Of a stretch of 64,000 nucleotides of DNA, positions 21,803-33,595 are shown in pieces. This DNA comes from Echinometra lucunter. Taxonomy: Eukaryota; Echinodermata; Echinoidea; Camarodonta; Echinometridae. The stretch is from the NCBI GenBank assembly GCA_029962745.1, contig CM057155.1, positions 32,301,845 to 32,365,844 of the forward strand, read 5' to 3'. The notes beneath the pieces were generated by a model. That model saw nothing but the letters and a program-made list of their open reading frames with translations, did no database searches and was not told where the DNA came from. Position numbers and translations under genes: made by a program. Numbering within the stretch: position 1 is the stretch's first letter; every line of letters begins with the position of its first letter.

Positions 21803-24259
21803 ATTTTCAATACAATCTTGCCATTTAATTGAAACCTCTGTACGATAAGAAACTTTTTAAGATAAAAGCATCAATCTTAAATGATATCATATACATAGAC
21901 TTAGTTTTAAACAAAATGTACGCATGGAAGTCACTAGAAAATATTTCATTCTTTCTCAAATGTGCTGCATTTATAAATCTATTTTATGTGCTTGAATATT
22001 GTGCTTGTGAACTATGTCTGTTCAATATTTGTGAGAGTCAAATAAAAACTGTATCAAAGTGAATTGTTCCATGAAATTTCAAAGCCTTCTCTGTTTATGA
22101 AAAACAATACCAATTATCAATATGAAGCTGTATTATGTCAAAAGCATGTGCACAGAAAGAAGTCGAGATTTATTAGTCTTGAGACACATATGAGTTATTA
22201 TCCAAAGAAAATGATTGGCACAAAGACACCCTTGGTGAAACACCACAATATGAAAAAAAAGTTTTATCCCTAGACTTGACGTAAAATCATTCTGGCATGT
22301 TGTTCAAACCTTACAATCAATTTCTTGGAGGATACTTGTTTACTCCCCAGGTTTCACCTTATTAACCTTTAGTAATAAATATAACAAAATTTTAAGGATT
22401 ATCATCAGAATTCCTTACTCTGTAAAAGCAGAACTTTTGCAACAGTTATTATTGAAAGCCCTTTTCTCGCATGAAGCATTATTCATAAATTAAATGGAAA
22501 AGAAAAAAGATAGATATCTTTATTTTGTGAATAAAACTTGCAATCAAGATGACTTGGAAAACTGACAGTTCATATATGGGGTGTAAGAAAGGCAGTTTGG
22601 GGTCACAATGCAGAAATATCATGCTCTCATACTGATAAAGGAATTTACATGACTAACAAAGTCTAAAACATCAAGGAAACAATTCTAAATATGTAATATA
22701 AACAAGGCAATCTCCTGTCACCTAACTTATCCATACTTTGGAACACAGGTAGTCAGAATCTGTCCCATTTTTGTATTGCTATATTCTACAAAATTGAGGT
22801 ATAATTGTTTGTGAAGATCCAAGTGATAAAAAAGAAGGCTACTATACTTCAATAGCATCTTTTATAGTCCCTGCCTGTATCTAGCTTTGGAAGAAAAACA
22901 TTTTGTGAAGGTTCTGAGAAATAACTGGCTTAACACTAAAGGTAGGCTATACTTAAAACCATAATTTCGAAGAACAATATGCTAATGAAAAGTTCTTCCA
23001 CAATGAGGTATTATTGAAAAGTTCGATCATTTTTACAAACCTGATATCTATAAGTTGACAACAGAATGTATTGCTTTTCAAAAGTAGGCTACTGAGTTAT
23101 TTCTGATGTAGACTCAACACTACTTGCCTTTTTATAACCCGTTTGATAGCCCATTTCACGGAAGAATGTTTTGGGTACTTCTCACTGGTATGCTATTGGA
23201 ATCCATGAAACATGCTCCGTCGCCAATTGCTCCACGACAATTTCATACTGATTTTTAACCCTGGACCAAACGCTATGCATAACCTTAAATATAACCCTAA
23301 AGGTTTGTTTAGATATGACATGACAAACCCCCAAGACAAATCCCTGCAACATTTGTTGTGTACAAGTCATGAGGATATGAGGCTGCAAAAAGAAAGAAAA
23401 AAAAAAACCTGAGGCAAGAGGCATATCTTTTGCTTCTCTGTGGCAAATAGCTGTGGACCAATCAAATTCTTAAAAAGTTAGCGCAAAATATGTGATGAGT
23501 TTGTCTGCACAACTTTTGACAAATACTTCTTTTATTTGAGCTTTGATGCGTTAATGCGCTTTCATTAACATAAGTGGTGTGATTTGCCACACCACATCTG
23601 AACACTAAAAATGTTGCGGGATTTGTTGCGGGGGTTCGTCAAGTCATATCTGAACAAGCTTTAAGCCTGACCTAAACCCTATTGCAACCCTGACCCTAAC
23701 CATGAATCTCTGATTGCCTGGAGCAACTGTTGCTGGAACAAATACTGGTATCAGGCCACTATTCTGCTTTGTACAAATATCTGTATGATTATTGTCAAAA
23801 TATTCTTCTATAGTAAATAAGGTCTACATCTTGGTGACCAGATACCTTCTATGACTATAAGCCTGATATAACATTTATTGCTCTAATACACTAGTCAACT
23901 TTCTATAACTATACTTGCTATGACCATCATGTTGGTCTAAATTCAATGTAGCATGCATACACAGGACTAGTAATATGTATATCGGTACTCTTCATACTTG
24001 TTCACTTGGACACTAAACAGCTTATACATGTATATCTGAAGACACCAATATCTCCTAAATTCACTTGCGCACGGTATGTTACAACAACCTACATGTACTG
24101 CTAAGTCACAGACGAATGGACAATTACATCATTACATTGCTTCAAAAAGAATCACAACATATCTTTCTTGGTTACACTTCTAGAGAAATGAATAGTTATT
24201 TTCTGTGAACATCTACATGGTATAGGGATAATGCTTTCAATCATGTTTCTTTCTATAAT
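21803..24259. other. Noncoding stretch with one diverged MITE
   Basis: No supported exon. The segment 23298-23663 begins AAAGGTTTGTTTAGATATGA and ends TCATATCTGAACAAGCTTTA (inverted ends), a relative of the element at 20511-21110. The rest is AT-rich sequence without clear structure. Confidence 0.5.
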
Positions 24260-24769
24260 GTGACAAACTCTAGAAGGTCATCATATATCACTCCTATCTT
24301 GAAATCTCTTCTCTGGCTCCCTGTTCAACAGCGTATAATCTATAAGATTTTACTTTTAACCTATCGTGCACTCAATAATCTAGCTCCAGAATATATTTCA
24401 TCCCTTTTGTCACCCCATTCTGCAGGTCGTTCAGGTTTACGTTCATCAAATAATGCTAGGCTTAAAGAAACTACTAAACGTACTAAAAGAAATCGGGGGG
24501 ATAGAGCATATGCATCAGCAGCTCCTTCCTTGTGGAATAAGTTACCTCTTTCTCTTCAAACAAGTAATTCCCTTTTCACTTTTAAAACTAGGCTTAAAAC
24601 GTATCTAATGCTTAATGCATATTATCAAATTTCCTTGTGAGCTTACATTTAAACACAACTTTCGTTTTTCATCTTATGTAATTGAAATTATCTTGTATGC
24701 GCCTTGAGCATCTCTTGAGATGGATATGTTGCGCGTTATAAATATTGTCATTATTATAATAATAATGAG
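24260..24769 (+). mobile_element. 5'-truncated LINE relic (L2/CR1-like 3' end)
   Basis: A 126-codon ORF contains the common tail of non-LTR reverse transcriptases: YITPILKSLLWLPVQQRIIY, KILLLTYRALNNLAPEYIS, LRSSNNARL and SLWNKLPLSLQ...FKTRLKTYL. After the stop comes a 3' UTR ending GCGCGTTATAAATATTGTC and a (TAA)-rich tail. The catalytic RT region is absent; dead fragment. Confidence 0.85.
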
Positions 24770-24994
24770 CCTCTTTCTCTTCAAACAAGTAATTCCCTTT
24801 TCACTTTTAAAACTAGGCTTAAAACGTATCTAATGCTTAATGCATATTATCAAATTTCCTTGTGAGCTTACATTTAAACACAACTTTCGTTTTTCATCTT
24901 ATGTAATTGAAATTATCTTGTATGCGCCTTGAGCATCTCTTGAGATGGATATGTTGCGCGTTATAAATATTGTCATTATTATAATAATAATGAG
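24770..24994 (+). repeat. 225-bp tandem duplicate of the LINE tail
   Basis: Repeats 24545-24769 essentially exactly, from CCTCTTTCTCTTCAAAC to TAATAATGAGC. Near-identity implies a recent duplication, array length error or slippage at the TAA tail. Confidence 0.92.
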
Positions 24995-25524
24995 CAGTTT
25001 TGTATGGTGCATAATACAATACATAAATATGTCCCTATGTACTTTGGGAGAAAAAGAAATGAAAGAGAAGACAGGTCACAGAGTTCACTTTGTTAAGCTT
25101 AGATACATTTTGAAAAAGTGTGTATCTATTGTGTCTGTGTTTCTAAGAGAGTTTGGGAGGCTATTCCTTAAAACTGGGACAGCTTAAGCAGATGAACATT
25201 CACCGCATGTTTTCGTCACAATGGGAGGTATGATGAGCAAATTCCTTTTACATGATTGAAGATGTCTTATTGGTTTGTAAGCAGTGAGTAAATTATTCCA
25301 ATACGAAGGAGCTAGTCCATAAAAAAATTCATAAGATTTATTCCACCAATTTCTATAATATGCATGCCTAGGTGCTTCTCAGGTTGGCAAGACAGTCTGT
25401 CGAGTTTGTTAGAAATACATATATAAAACATACCCTACTGTTTTTGAAGAAAACAATACATGATAAACATATCCTTATAAATGGATATGCCCAATTCTTA
25501 TCTGTCATAAAGTAAATAATCAGT

Positions 25525-25657
25525 CTAGGGGGGTGTAAAATAAAACATACAATCAATCTTACAAGTGATATCAATCGTAAGTCTATGGCAGACCATGTAC
25601 TAAAGAGATACAATTGATTGTAAGATTGATTGTATCTCTATATGTTACACCCCCTAG
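25525..25657. mobile_element. Small MITE with CTAGGGGGTGTAA ends
   Basis: CTAGGGGGGTGTAA at the left and TTACACCCCCTAG at the right, with inner inverted ACAATCAATCTTACAA and TTGTAAGATTGATTGT. Short spacer, noncoding. Confidence 0.7.
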
Positions 25658-25929
25658 GTCTCACAAAATGTACATAACACTTTCCTTTCAAGACAGAAAT
25701 GGAATTAAACAGTTTTTTATCTATGGAAAAGAGGTATATTGTCATAACAAAAGATGCTACTATCCTGCAGAAAGTTGATGAAAGTACATGTATTGCTCAT
25801 TCGTCCTACAGAGCCAGTTTGATTTGGCAACTCAAAGAAAAGTTCACATGGACTTTGGTTTTTACGATGCCAAACAGCAAGGTGGTCATCATTTCACCTG
25901 TTGATTCATCTCACCTTCTTGACTCTTAA

Positions 25930-26014
25930 CCCATTGAGTGCAATATGATTTCAGTATAACACATATTTTTCACAGACCCTACCCCGAGTTATCCTGGGTC
26001 TGGTGCTCAAAGAG
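25930..26014. mobile_element. 85-bp piggyBac-type MITE flanked by TTAA
   Basis: CCCATTGAGTGCA to TGGTGCTCAAAGAG, with inner AGACCC...GGGTCT. Both flanks are TTAA (25926-25929 and 26015-26018), the piggyBac target. It lies 115 bp downstream of the SIRT7 stop, so it may be in that gene's 3' UTR. Confidence 0.6.
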
Positions 26015-26128
26015 TTAAACGAAACACAATGGTAGATCCGGAAAAATGGCAGTAGCTACATGAATGTTCAAACCTGAATACTTTAAGACCGGCTTTCTGT
26101 TAGTGTTGATTGTACAATGTGTTAGAAG

Positions 26129-26555
26129 TCAATCCTGCACCTCAGATGATCTAATCCCTGCATCAGAGCTGGAAACCCTTGATCGCCTCCTCCTCTTTCC
26201 AACTTTCCTTGCTACCCTCTTCCTGCATCCTTTCCCAAACCAGCCGGGCATGTTCCCCTCTCCTTGAACACTGCTTTCTTGAGATGACCACACCATGAGA
26301 ACCTCCTTCTCGTCTTCACCTGTATAATCGCATTCACCTTCTTCCTCAAAAGCATCATCGGATTTCAGTTCTCTTGAGGGCGAACTTGAAGGACAGGTAT
26401 TACCAGGGTTATCTTGTACAGTCTTGACTACACTGTCCATGGGGTGATCTTGGGCATATGAGACCAATCTAGAGCTCAAAAGGGATTTTGTGGAGTAGCT
26501 ACCCTCTTCGCAGGGTTTGAGGAGAGTTGCCATTTTGAAGATCGGATCACTGTTC
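26129..26555 (-). CDS. SIRT7: SIRT7 last exon: C-terminal tail
   Basis: Acceptor (reverse strand) CATATTACAG, phase 2 entry, then [20 protein letters not shown], an acidic middle ([19 protein letters not shown]), and [19 protein letters not shown] before TGA at 26131-26129. The DPIF...AT.L...EEGS pattern and GWFGKGC identify it as SIRT7. The ATG internal to this exon is not the gene start. Confidence 0.88.
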
Positions 26556-27169
26556 CTGTAATATGAACATCAAATTTCAAACAAAAAGACAAAAAAGTAC
26601 CTATAAGAACTAGCCCAACATATTTGCAAGTAATGCATTTTAGTCTGCTTTGTCTCACAACATCCATGATGTAATCTATTCCTTTCATCTTCCAGAAATC
26701 TTTCTTACCCTTTCTAAGCCTCCCTTGTGACTTCTACCCCCCCCCCCCCATGAATAACCTTCAATTGCATGGTGCCATCTCCATCACTTTTTGGTGCTCT
26801 GCAAGTGCTATAAAAAAGTGACACTCTTACTCTGCCAAACTTTGCCGTCTTTCTTCCTTTTTTCCTCCTTGATCAATTATCACTGATTTTGAATCTTTTA
26901 AATTGTAATTTTAATTCATTATATGTTCTATCTCATTATTTCATGTCATTCTCTTTATGTTACATGTACGTCACATGGGTTGGAAAAGAAAACCTTCAAG
27001 TTATAGATAATTAGTTAATCTTTTTCCTTTTCCTGGCATCCATCTGACTCTCTTTATAATCTTCTATTGCTCTTTAAGTATTGCATTTTCTTGGTTTTCT
27101 TTGGCGAAAATCATACATACTGATAATAACATTAACAGCAACAACAACAATAAAAATAATAATATAATA

Positions 27170-27200
<31 letters not shown>

Positions 27201-28432
27201 TAGTAATAATNNNNNNNNNNNNNNNNNNNNNNNNNNNNNNNNNNNNNNNNNNNNNNNNNNNNNNNNNNNNNNNNNNNNNNNNNNNNNNNNNNNNNNNNNN
27301 NNNNNNNNNNNNNNNNNNNNNNNNNNNNNNNNNNNNNNNNNNNNNNNNNNNNNNNNNNNNNNNNNNNNNNNNNNNNNNNNNNNNNNNNNNNNNNNNNNNN
27401 NNNNNNNNNNNNNNNNNNNNNNNNNNNNNNNNNNNNNNNNNNNNNNNNNNNNNNNNNNNNNNNNNNNNNNNNNNNNNNNNNNNNNNNNNNNNNNNNNNNN
27501 NNNNNNNNNNNNNNNNNNNNNNNNNNNNNNNNNNNNNNNNNNNNNNNNNNNNNNNNNNNNNNNNNNNNNNNNNNNNNNNNNNNNNNNNNNNNNNNNNNNN
27601 NNNNNNNNNNNNNNNNNNNNNNNNNNNNNNNNNNNNNNNNNNNNNNNNNNNNNNNNNNNNNNNNNNNNNNNNNNNNNNNNNNNNNNNNNNNNNNNNNNNN
27701 NNNNNNNNNNATTTTCCCGATTTGCGTTCAAACGTAAGTTTTATGCAATGGGCTCCAGTTATCACAAGCTTCCTGATTTAATAATAATAATAATAATAAT
27801 ATGCAACATTTATATAGCGCTTGTCACTTAATACAAATGTTTCTAAGCGCTGCATATCATTACCCCGGCTTTAGCACGGCTACCCTGATCAGGCGCTCGA
27901 GCATTCAAGAAATTTCTTCCTACCGACTGAAGGTAATTTTGCTGGTCCCAGGTCTTTATGTTCTTTTGTGTTTTTTTTTTTTTTTTTTGCTCGATGTATA
28001 GATTCCTGTTATAAAAAAGGTATTTTTTCATGGTTCCAGGGTCCTTGTTATGGTGAGTTTCCACGGTAGTAGATTAATGTTACTCGGTGTGCTAGCAATA
28101 CAAATTTAACTCTCTATCTTTGAATCTAGTTAAACTGTTGTATTGTAAAGGCTTGTTCAAAAAGGCAAACCCCTGCAGTGTTTTTTTAGTGTTCACATAT
28201 GACACGGGAAAAACACGCTACCTATGATGATGAAAAACCAGCATTAATGCATCCACGCTCAAACAAAAGTGAGATTTGCCAAACTTGCGACGACATAATA
28301 TTTCATGATATTCTTAAAAGAATTTGGTCCACATGTTTTTTAAGAATTTGATTGGTCCACATCTTTTTTGCAAAAAATAGGCCTCATGCCTCTGGATGGT
28401 TGATGTTTTGCTGCCTCATATCCCTATCTTTT

Positions 28433-28466
<34 letters not shown>

Positions 28467-31400
28467 GCCTACATCACTCTACTCCCGAGGACATCTTTTG
28501 TTCCTCCATTGTTCTCCTGTCCTCGCAAGGTTGACGAAATAAGCCTCAATTCTTTTGTTTGACAACCGAGGACTATTGTTTGTCAACCGAGGACTATTGT
28601 TCTCAGGAATTTTCTTTGTTCACTGTCCTCACTTGCAAAGCTATGCAACCTCCCCCCCCCCCCCCCCCACACACAAATAAAACAAAATAAAATGAAAAAA
28701 AGAAAAATGCAGGGGTATGCCATGAGGGTTCATATTTGAACAAGCCTTAAAGGTGCTTTCACACATGATGCGACAGTGTGGTACCACACTGTGACGCCAC
28801 ACTGTTTTGTCTTCACATATGCTAATGAACGCGCATTAACGCGTCAACTCTCAATAAGAGAGCATATTGTCAAGACTTGCGCAAGCAATCTCATGGCAAC
28901 AATTTTTGCGCTAACTTTTTAGAAATTTGATTGGTGCACATTTTTTTGTATCTAGGCAGCAAACAAAAGTGTGTCCTGCCTCGGCAACATTTTTTGTCGT
29001 CCTATACCCCATAGGCTTGTAAACAAAACAGTGTGGTGACACAGCGTGTCACCACACTGTCGCATCATGTGTGAAAGCACCTTAAAAGTGTTAAATGTGA
29101 ACCTGTAATGAACATTTATTAGATCTTTCAGATGTAGTATAAAGTGATATTTTGAGACTAAATAAATATGCATTATAGACAGGGATAAGTATGCATTATA
29201 TACATTATGTTGAATTGCGGTGTGGCGAAATATGCTTTGCAACGTACATTACATATATGAGGTTTTTTTTTTGGGGGGGGGGGGGGAGGTGCATCCTCCC
29301 TTTAAAGGGCTTCAGGCAATTATGAACATCTTTAGCATTGTCAAATTAAGATTTTATTTCTGTCAAATATTTTTTGTTTGAAATTTGTTATTAGTTTTGT
29401 ATCCCTACCCATTTAGGGGAAAGAGATATGACTTTGCCTCTTTTTTTCTCTCTTTTTATTTATTTATTTTTTTTATAATCTTACTTCAAAATACCCCCCC
29501 CCCCTTCCCAACATTTAGTAGCCCCTGTCCCATTCATGTACATTGTATCAAAAGTACAAAACCAATAACAGCCGGGAGATTAGTTAGTATCAAACTATTA
29601 TTTTCTCTTTTTTCAGAAGTATAATCTTGACAAGTATAGATCATTTTGAATATAGTGTTTATATCATTCTTACTAATGCCGGCATTTTTGCTTCTGTCTC
29701 GTGAGTACTACCTTTGGAATAGTGCAATGAAATATTTCATCAGCAAAAACATGACACTATATGAACACTACATCACTGCTGGAATAGAAAATAAAATGAT
29801 CAGAAATATTTTATATTTTACACTAAACAAAATTTATACGAAATTTAACCCAACAAAGGAAAAATAGCTGCTGAAGAGACGTCATACAGGTTTCAATTCT
29901 TTCTGTGCTTTATCTTGTTTATAACTGTTTTTTTTTGTCAATGGTAAGGTTACAGTCATTTCAACATTTCGTCGTCGGCATAAAGAGTCACTTTTTTCCA
30001 TGAAAATTTTAAAAAGCACGCAAAATATTTTCAAGTTTTTCAATGTAATACTAAACATATTCCAATGATGAAATGTCATAATAATCAATGAACGTGTCGA
30101 AGTGATCATTGCGTGCTTGGTTCTGTTGAACTGAGTAATTGTTATACTATTTTTTCGGGGGGGGGGGGGGGGGTGGGGGAAGGATAATTTACAAGTTGAC
30201 CTTTGACATATGGTCTGATTTCATCCGGTCTCAATTTTTTTTCTTCCATTCAGTATGCAATTTTCTACTGCTGCATATACGCTTTTTACGGCTCAGTAAT
30301 TTGATCAGCTTGAAATGACTATGAGTATCAGAAATAGCGTGATACCCCCCCCCCCCCTCCTCCAAGTCTCGGCACCTCGCCCCTGCTCCCACTAATTAGT
30401 AATCTACGTCAAGGCTACCGTGATATCTTTGACATCCGGGCAAGTGTCTGCTCCAACATAATCCCAAAGTGTTGTGGCCACACCGTCACTACCGAAGGAG
30501 ACGATATCGCCATCTTCAACCAAATAGAAGGTATGATCATACCACCCCAGGTCCCTCGGTGGATGAACTCTGTTCATGGTGGCTAGCGCCGTCTTTGATG
30601 AGCCGTCATAGTTCATTTGGTACCAGATGGTGGCTTCTGGTTCCTGCACGGCGTACACGATTTTTCTGCACTGGAAGAGGGTGGATGGGGTAAGATCGGA
30701 AGGGTCAGATAGAGGGGCTTTCGAGATGGGATAGAAAAGTGACACGTGGGCCTGCGCAAAGGACGTGAGAAACTTTGAGATAGGGGCTGAGGAACGTTTT
30801 TTCTTGCCCAAACGGGCGGGGGGCGGGGTTCAGCCTATGAAATGAGCATTTCATAGGCTAAAAATGAAGACGATTTTCTGCACAATCGTCTAAATGAGCA
30901 TTTAAAAAATTGAATACTAAGCTTTTACAATTAATACCGGGCATGTTGGCTCAAACCTCATGAACGGGAGGTCGTGGGTTCGATCCCTGGCCGAGTCATA
31001 CCAAAGACTTACAAAAATGGGACCTTCTGCTTTCTAGCCAGGCACTCGGCATATAAGAATGGAGAAGGGTAATAATAACATATTTATGCAGGGCCCGCTG
31101 GAAGAAAAGCTGATAAAGTTGAAGTGGCTACCCTGGGTAAATTAGAATTATTATTGTTATTATCATTAACATGTTTTTTTTTTTCTTAAAGCCGAAATTG
31201 AAGGGGCAGCAATCCTCAGCCCCCCCCCCCCCTCGCTTCCGCAGTTGGTTGAGGAGAGATTTAGTAGATCTTAAAAGACATCCTGCACGATTAAAAAGAA
31301 AAGCCAATTAATGTGATACTTCAAAGCCAAACACTTAGCCGCTGGGGTGTGGGGGGGGGGGGGGGGGGAGAGTGAGGATTCACAGCGATTTCATGATTAT

Positions 31401-33549
31401 ATGAAATATTTCGTCGCCTCCCAATGGTAACGCTGTTACTGTCATTCCTAATTCATGGCTGTCACAGCCTTCAGAAGGCCAGCGAATTTAGAGTCATATT
31501 CGAACTAAAATGGATTATCGGATTAAGTTAGGTTAAGAAAAAGAACAAGAAAAAGAAGAAAAAGAAAGAGGGAGGAAGAAGAAAGAGCTTTAAATTGGTA
31601 ATAAGACCTAGAAGGGACTCGAAGATAATGAAATATTATGTCATACAACTTACGATCACGTTGAATAGTCAAACCGTATACGTCATAAGCCTCGGTAGAC
31701 AGAGGAGTGTTCGCATAATTCGTCGAGAATTTACGAACCTCCATTCCCGTGATGAATACGACTTCACTGTAATTCAGATTCAGAGAATTAAGATACTGAT
31801 TATTTTCACAAAGTAAATGGCACGTCAGCAAGAACACTGCTGCTACTTTCGCTATTCATGCTAGATATTGCGAAAAATGTACTTGACACTTTGATGATTT
31901 ACAAAGTCACCCAAAACAAATGTGCAATTAGCTAAACCAAAACGAACAAAAATTCCACCCAACGGACAGACTAAATATGATGTTCACATGACAACACTGA
32001 CTGAACAATTCTATATGCATACTTTCTGAAGCAGTTTACATAATTTTCAAATAAAATAGTCAAACTATATTTCTAAAATAATTTATCTGGATTGAATACT
32101 TCAAAAGCATGACATATAACAGAGAGTCTTTCTGTGATTGTAGGCTCTAAATGGGTTATCGGAAATAACACTTCTCCCATCTGATCTCTTTCTTACCACT
32201 CATAAAAAAAAAAAAAAACAAACATGTTAATACACTGGAAGAAAGAGAAATGGCATCGTTTCTAAGCCACTTTGCGCACCACAATATTGTAATGTTAGTC
32301 AAAATCTGTATGTTAATAAAAATCATGATGTTAGTTTTGTGTGTATGTGCGGGCGTGTGTGTGTGTAATGTTGTGACCTTAGTGGGAATGGGCCCAATAG
32401 GCAAACATAATTATGCTGTATTATAAAGTTTTGGCCAGTCCTTACCGATAACGGTTGTTTTATCTTACTAAGAAAAAAAAAGGTTCATGCAACAATGGAA
32501 TTTAGCTCCTTTATCATGTTTATGGGTGCAACTTAGCATCCAACATGCCCAAAGAAGCATTTTGCACCATTAAGGGTGCAGTGAGCAATGTATTTTGCAC
32601 CTGAGAGTGCAGAGTCATACCTCTAGGGATGGCAATTTCCATTTCGCTCCTTTTTGGATGCAACCATTTCTGCACCCTTTCTGGTACAAAATTGCACCTT
32701 TATAAGTGTGCAGATAGGAATTTCCGGGTGCAAACAAGTACGAAAGGATGCATCTAGCTTTGCACCTTTTTCAGGTAGGGTGCAAGATTGCACCTCAAAT
32801 GGTGCTGCTATTGTTGCATCTGGGGTGCAAAATTACACTTTTTTTCTTAGAGTGTATGCAGTGATGATGCTCGCACTATTTCAGTAGTAGGGTAGCTGTA
32901 TAAGGTATATCTGCCGTGAAAAATCTCGGATGTTGCTATCCTCATCGATGAGGACAGCTGATTAGCCAAGCTTACTTTGGTATCGCCGCTATAAATTGTA
33001 CGTTCACCGGAATGGTATCCACAAGGGTTTGTAAGCTCGAGAAATCCAAGTTCATAATGATAATCCGAGAGTTAGATGAGCATGCGACGAAGATCTTTCC
33101 AGCTGTCTCGTCAATGGCAATTTTTCGGGGCCCTTGGGGAAAAAAAGAGAAATTTTAAATAACGTTACAAAAAAACTTACTCTATCGTGTATGCACCCAT
33201 TTAACTTCGCATGTTCTGAAGAAGCGTACAAATACAGTAGCGGATTGGGGAGGGGTATTTCTCTCCCTAAAATATCTTTAATTTATGAGAAGCCACGGAG
33301 TTAGTGTTTCCCACATCTTAGAATATAGGCCTACACTTGAATAAAACATTACTTGAACTAAAACCTACAGATGCATTCAATGCATATGCACACATCGAGC
33401 TGGGGGGGGGGGGGGGGGGTTGTGGCATCCCAAGATTATTTTACCGCGGTTGGGGAAGGAGTTAGTCGGCCTATGTGCCGAAGATGATTGCCAAGAAAAA
33501 AATCCATGATAACACATGGTTGGTGGTTAGCTTAGCTCAAGCAGGTTTC

Positions 33550-33595
<46 letters not shown>

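Noticed and set aside
25699..25929. 76-codon plus-strand ORF downstream of SIRT7
   Set aside because: No splice partners, no recognisable domain, antisense to the likely SIRT7 3' region.
27064..27781. Long ORFs crossing 27211-27710 and 42517-43016 on both strands
   Set aside because: They are N runs translated as X; no residues support them.
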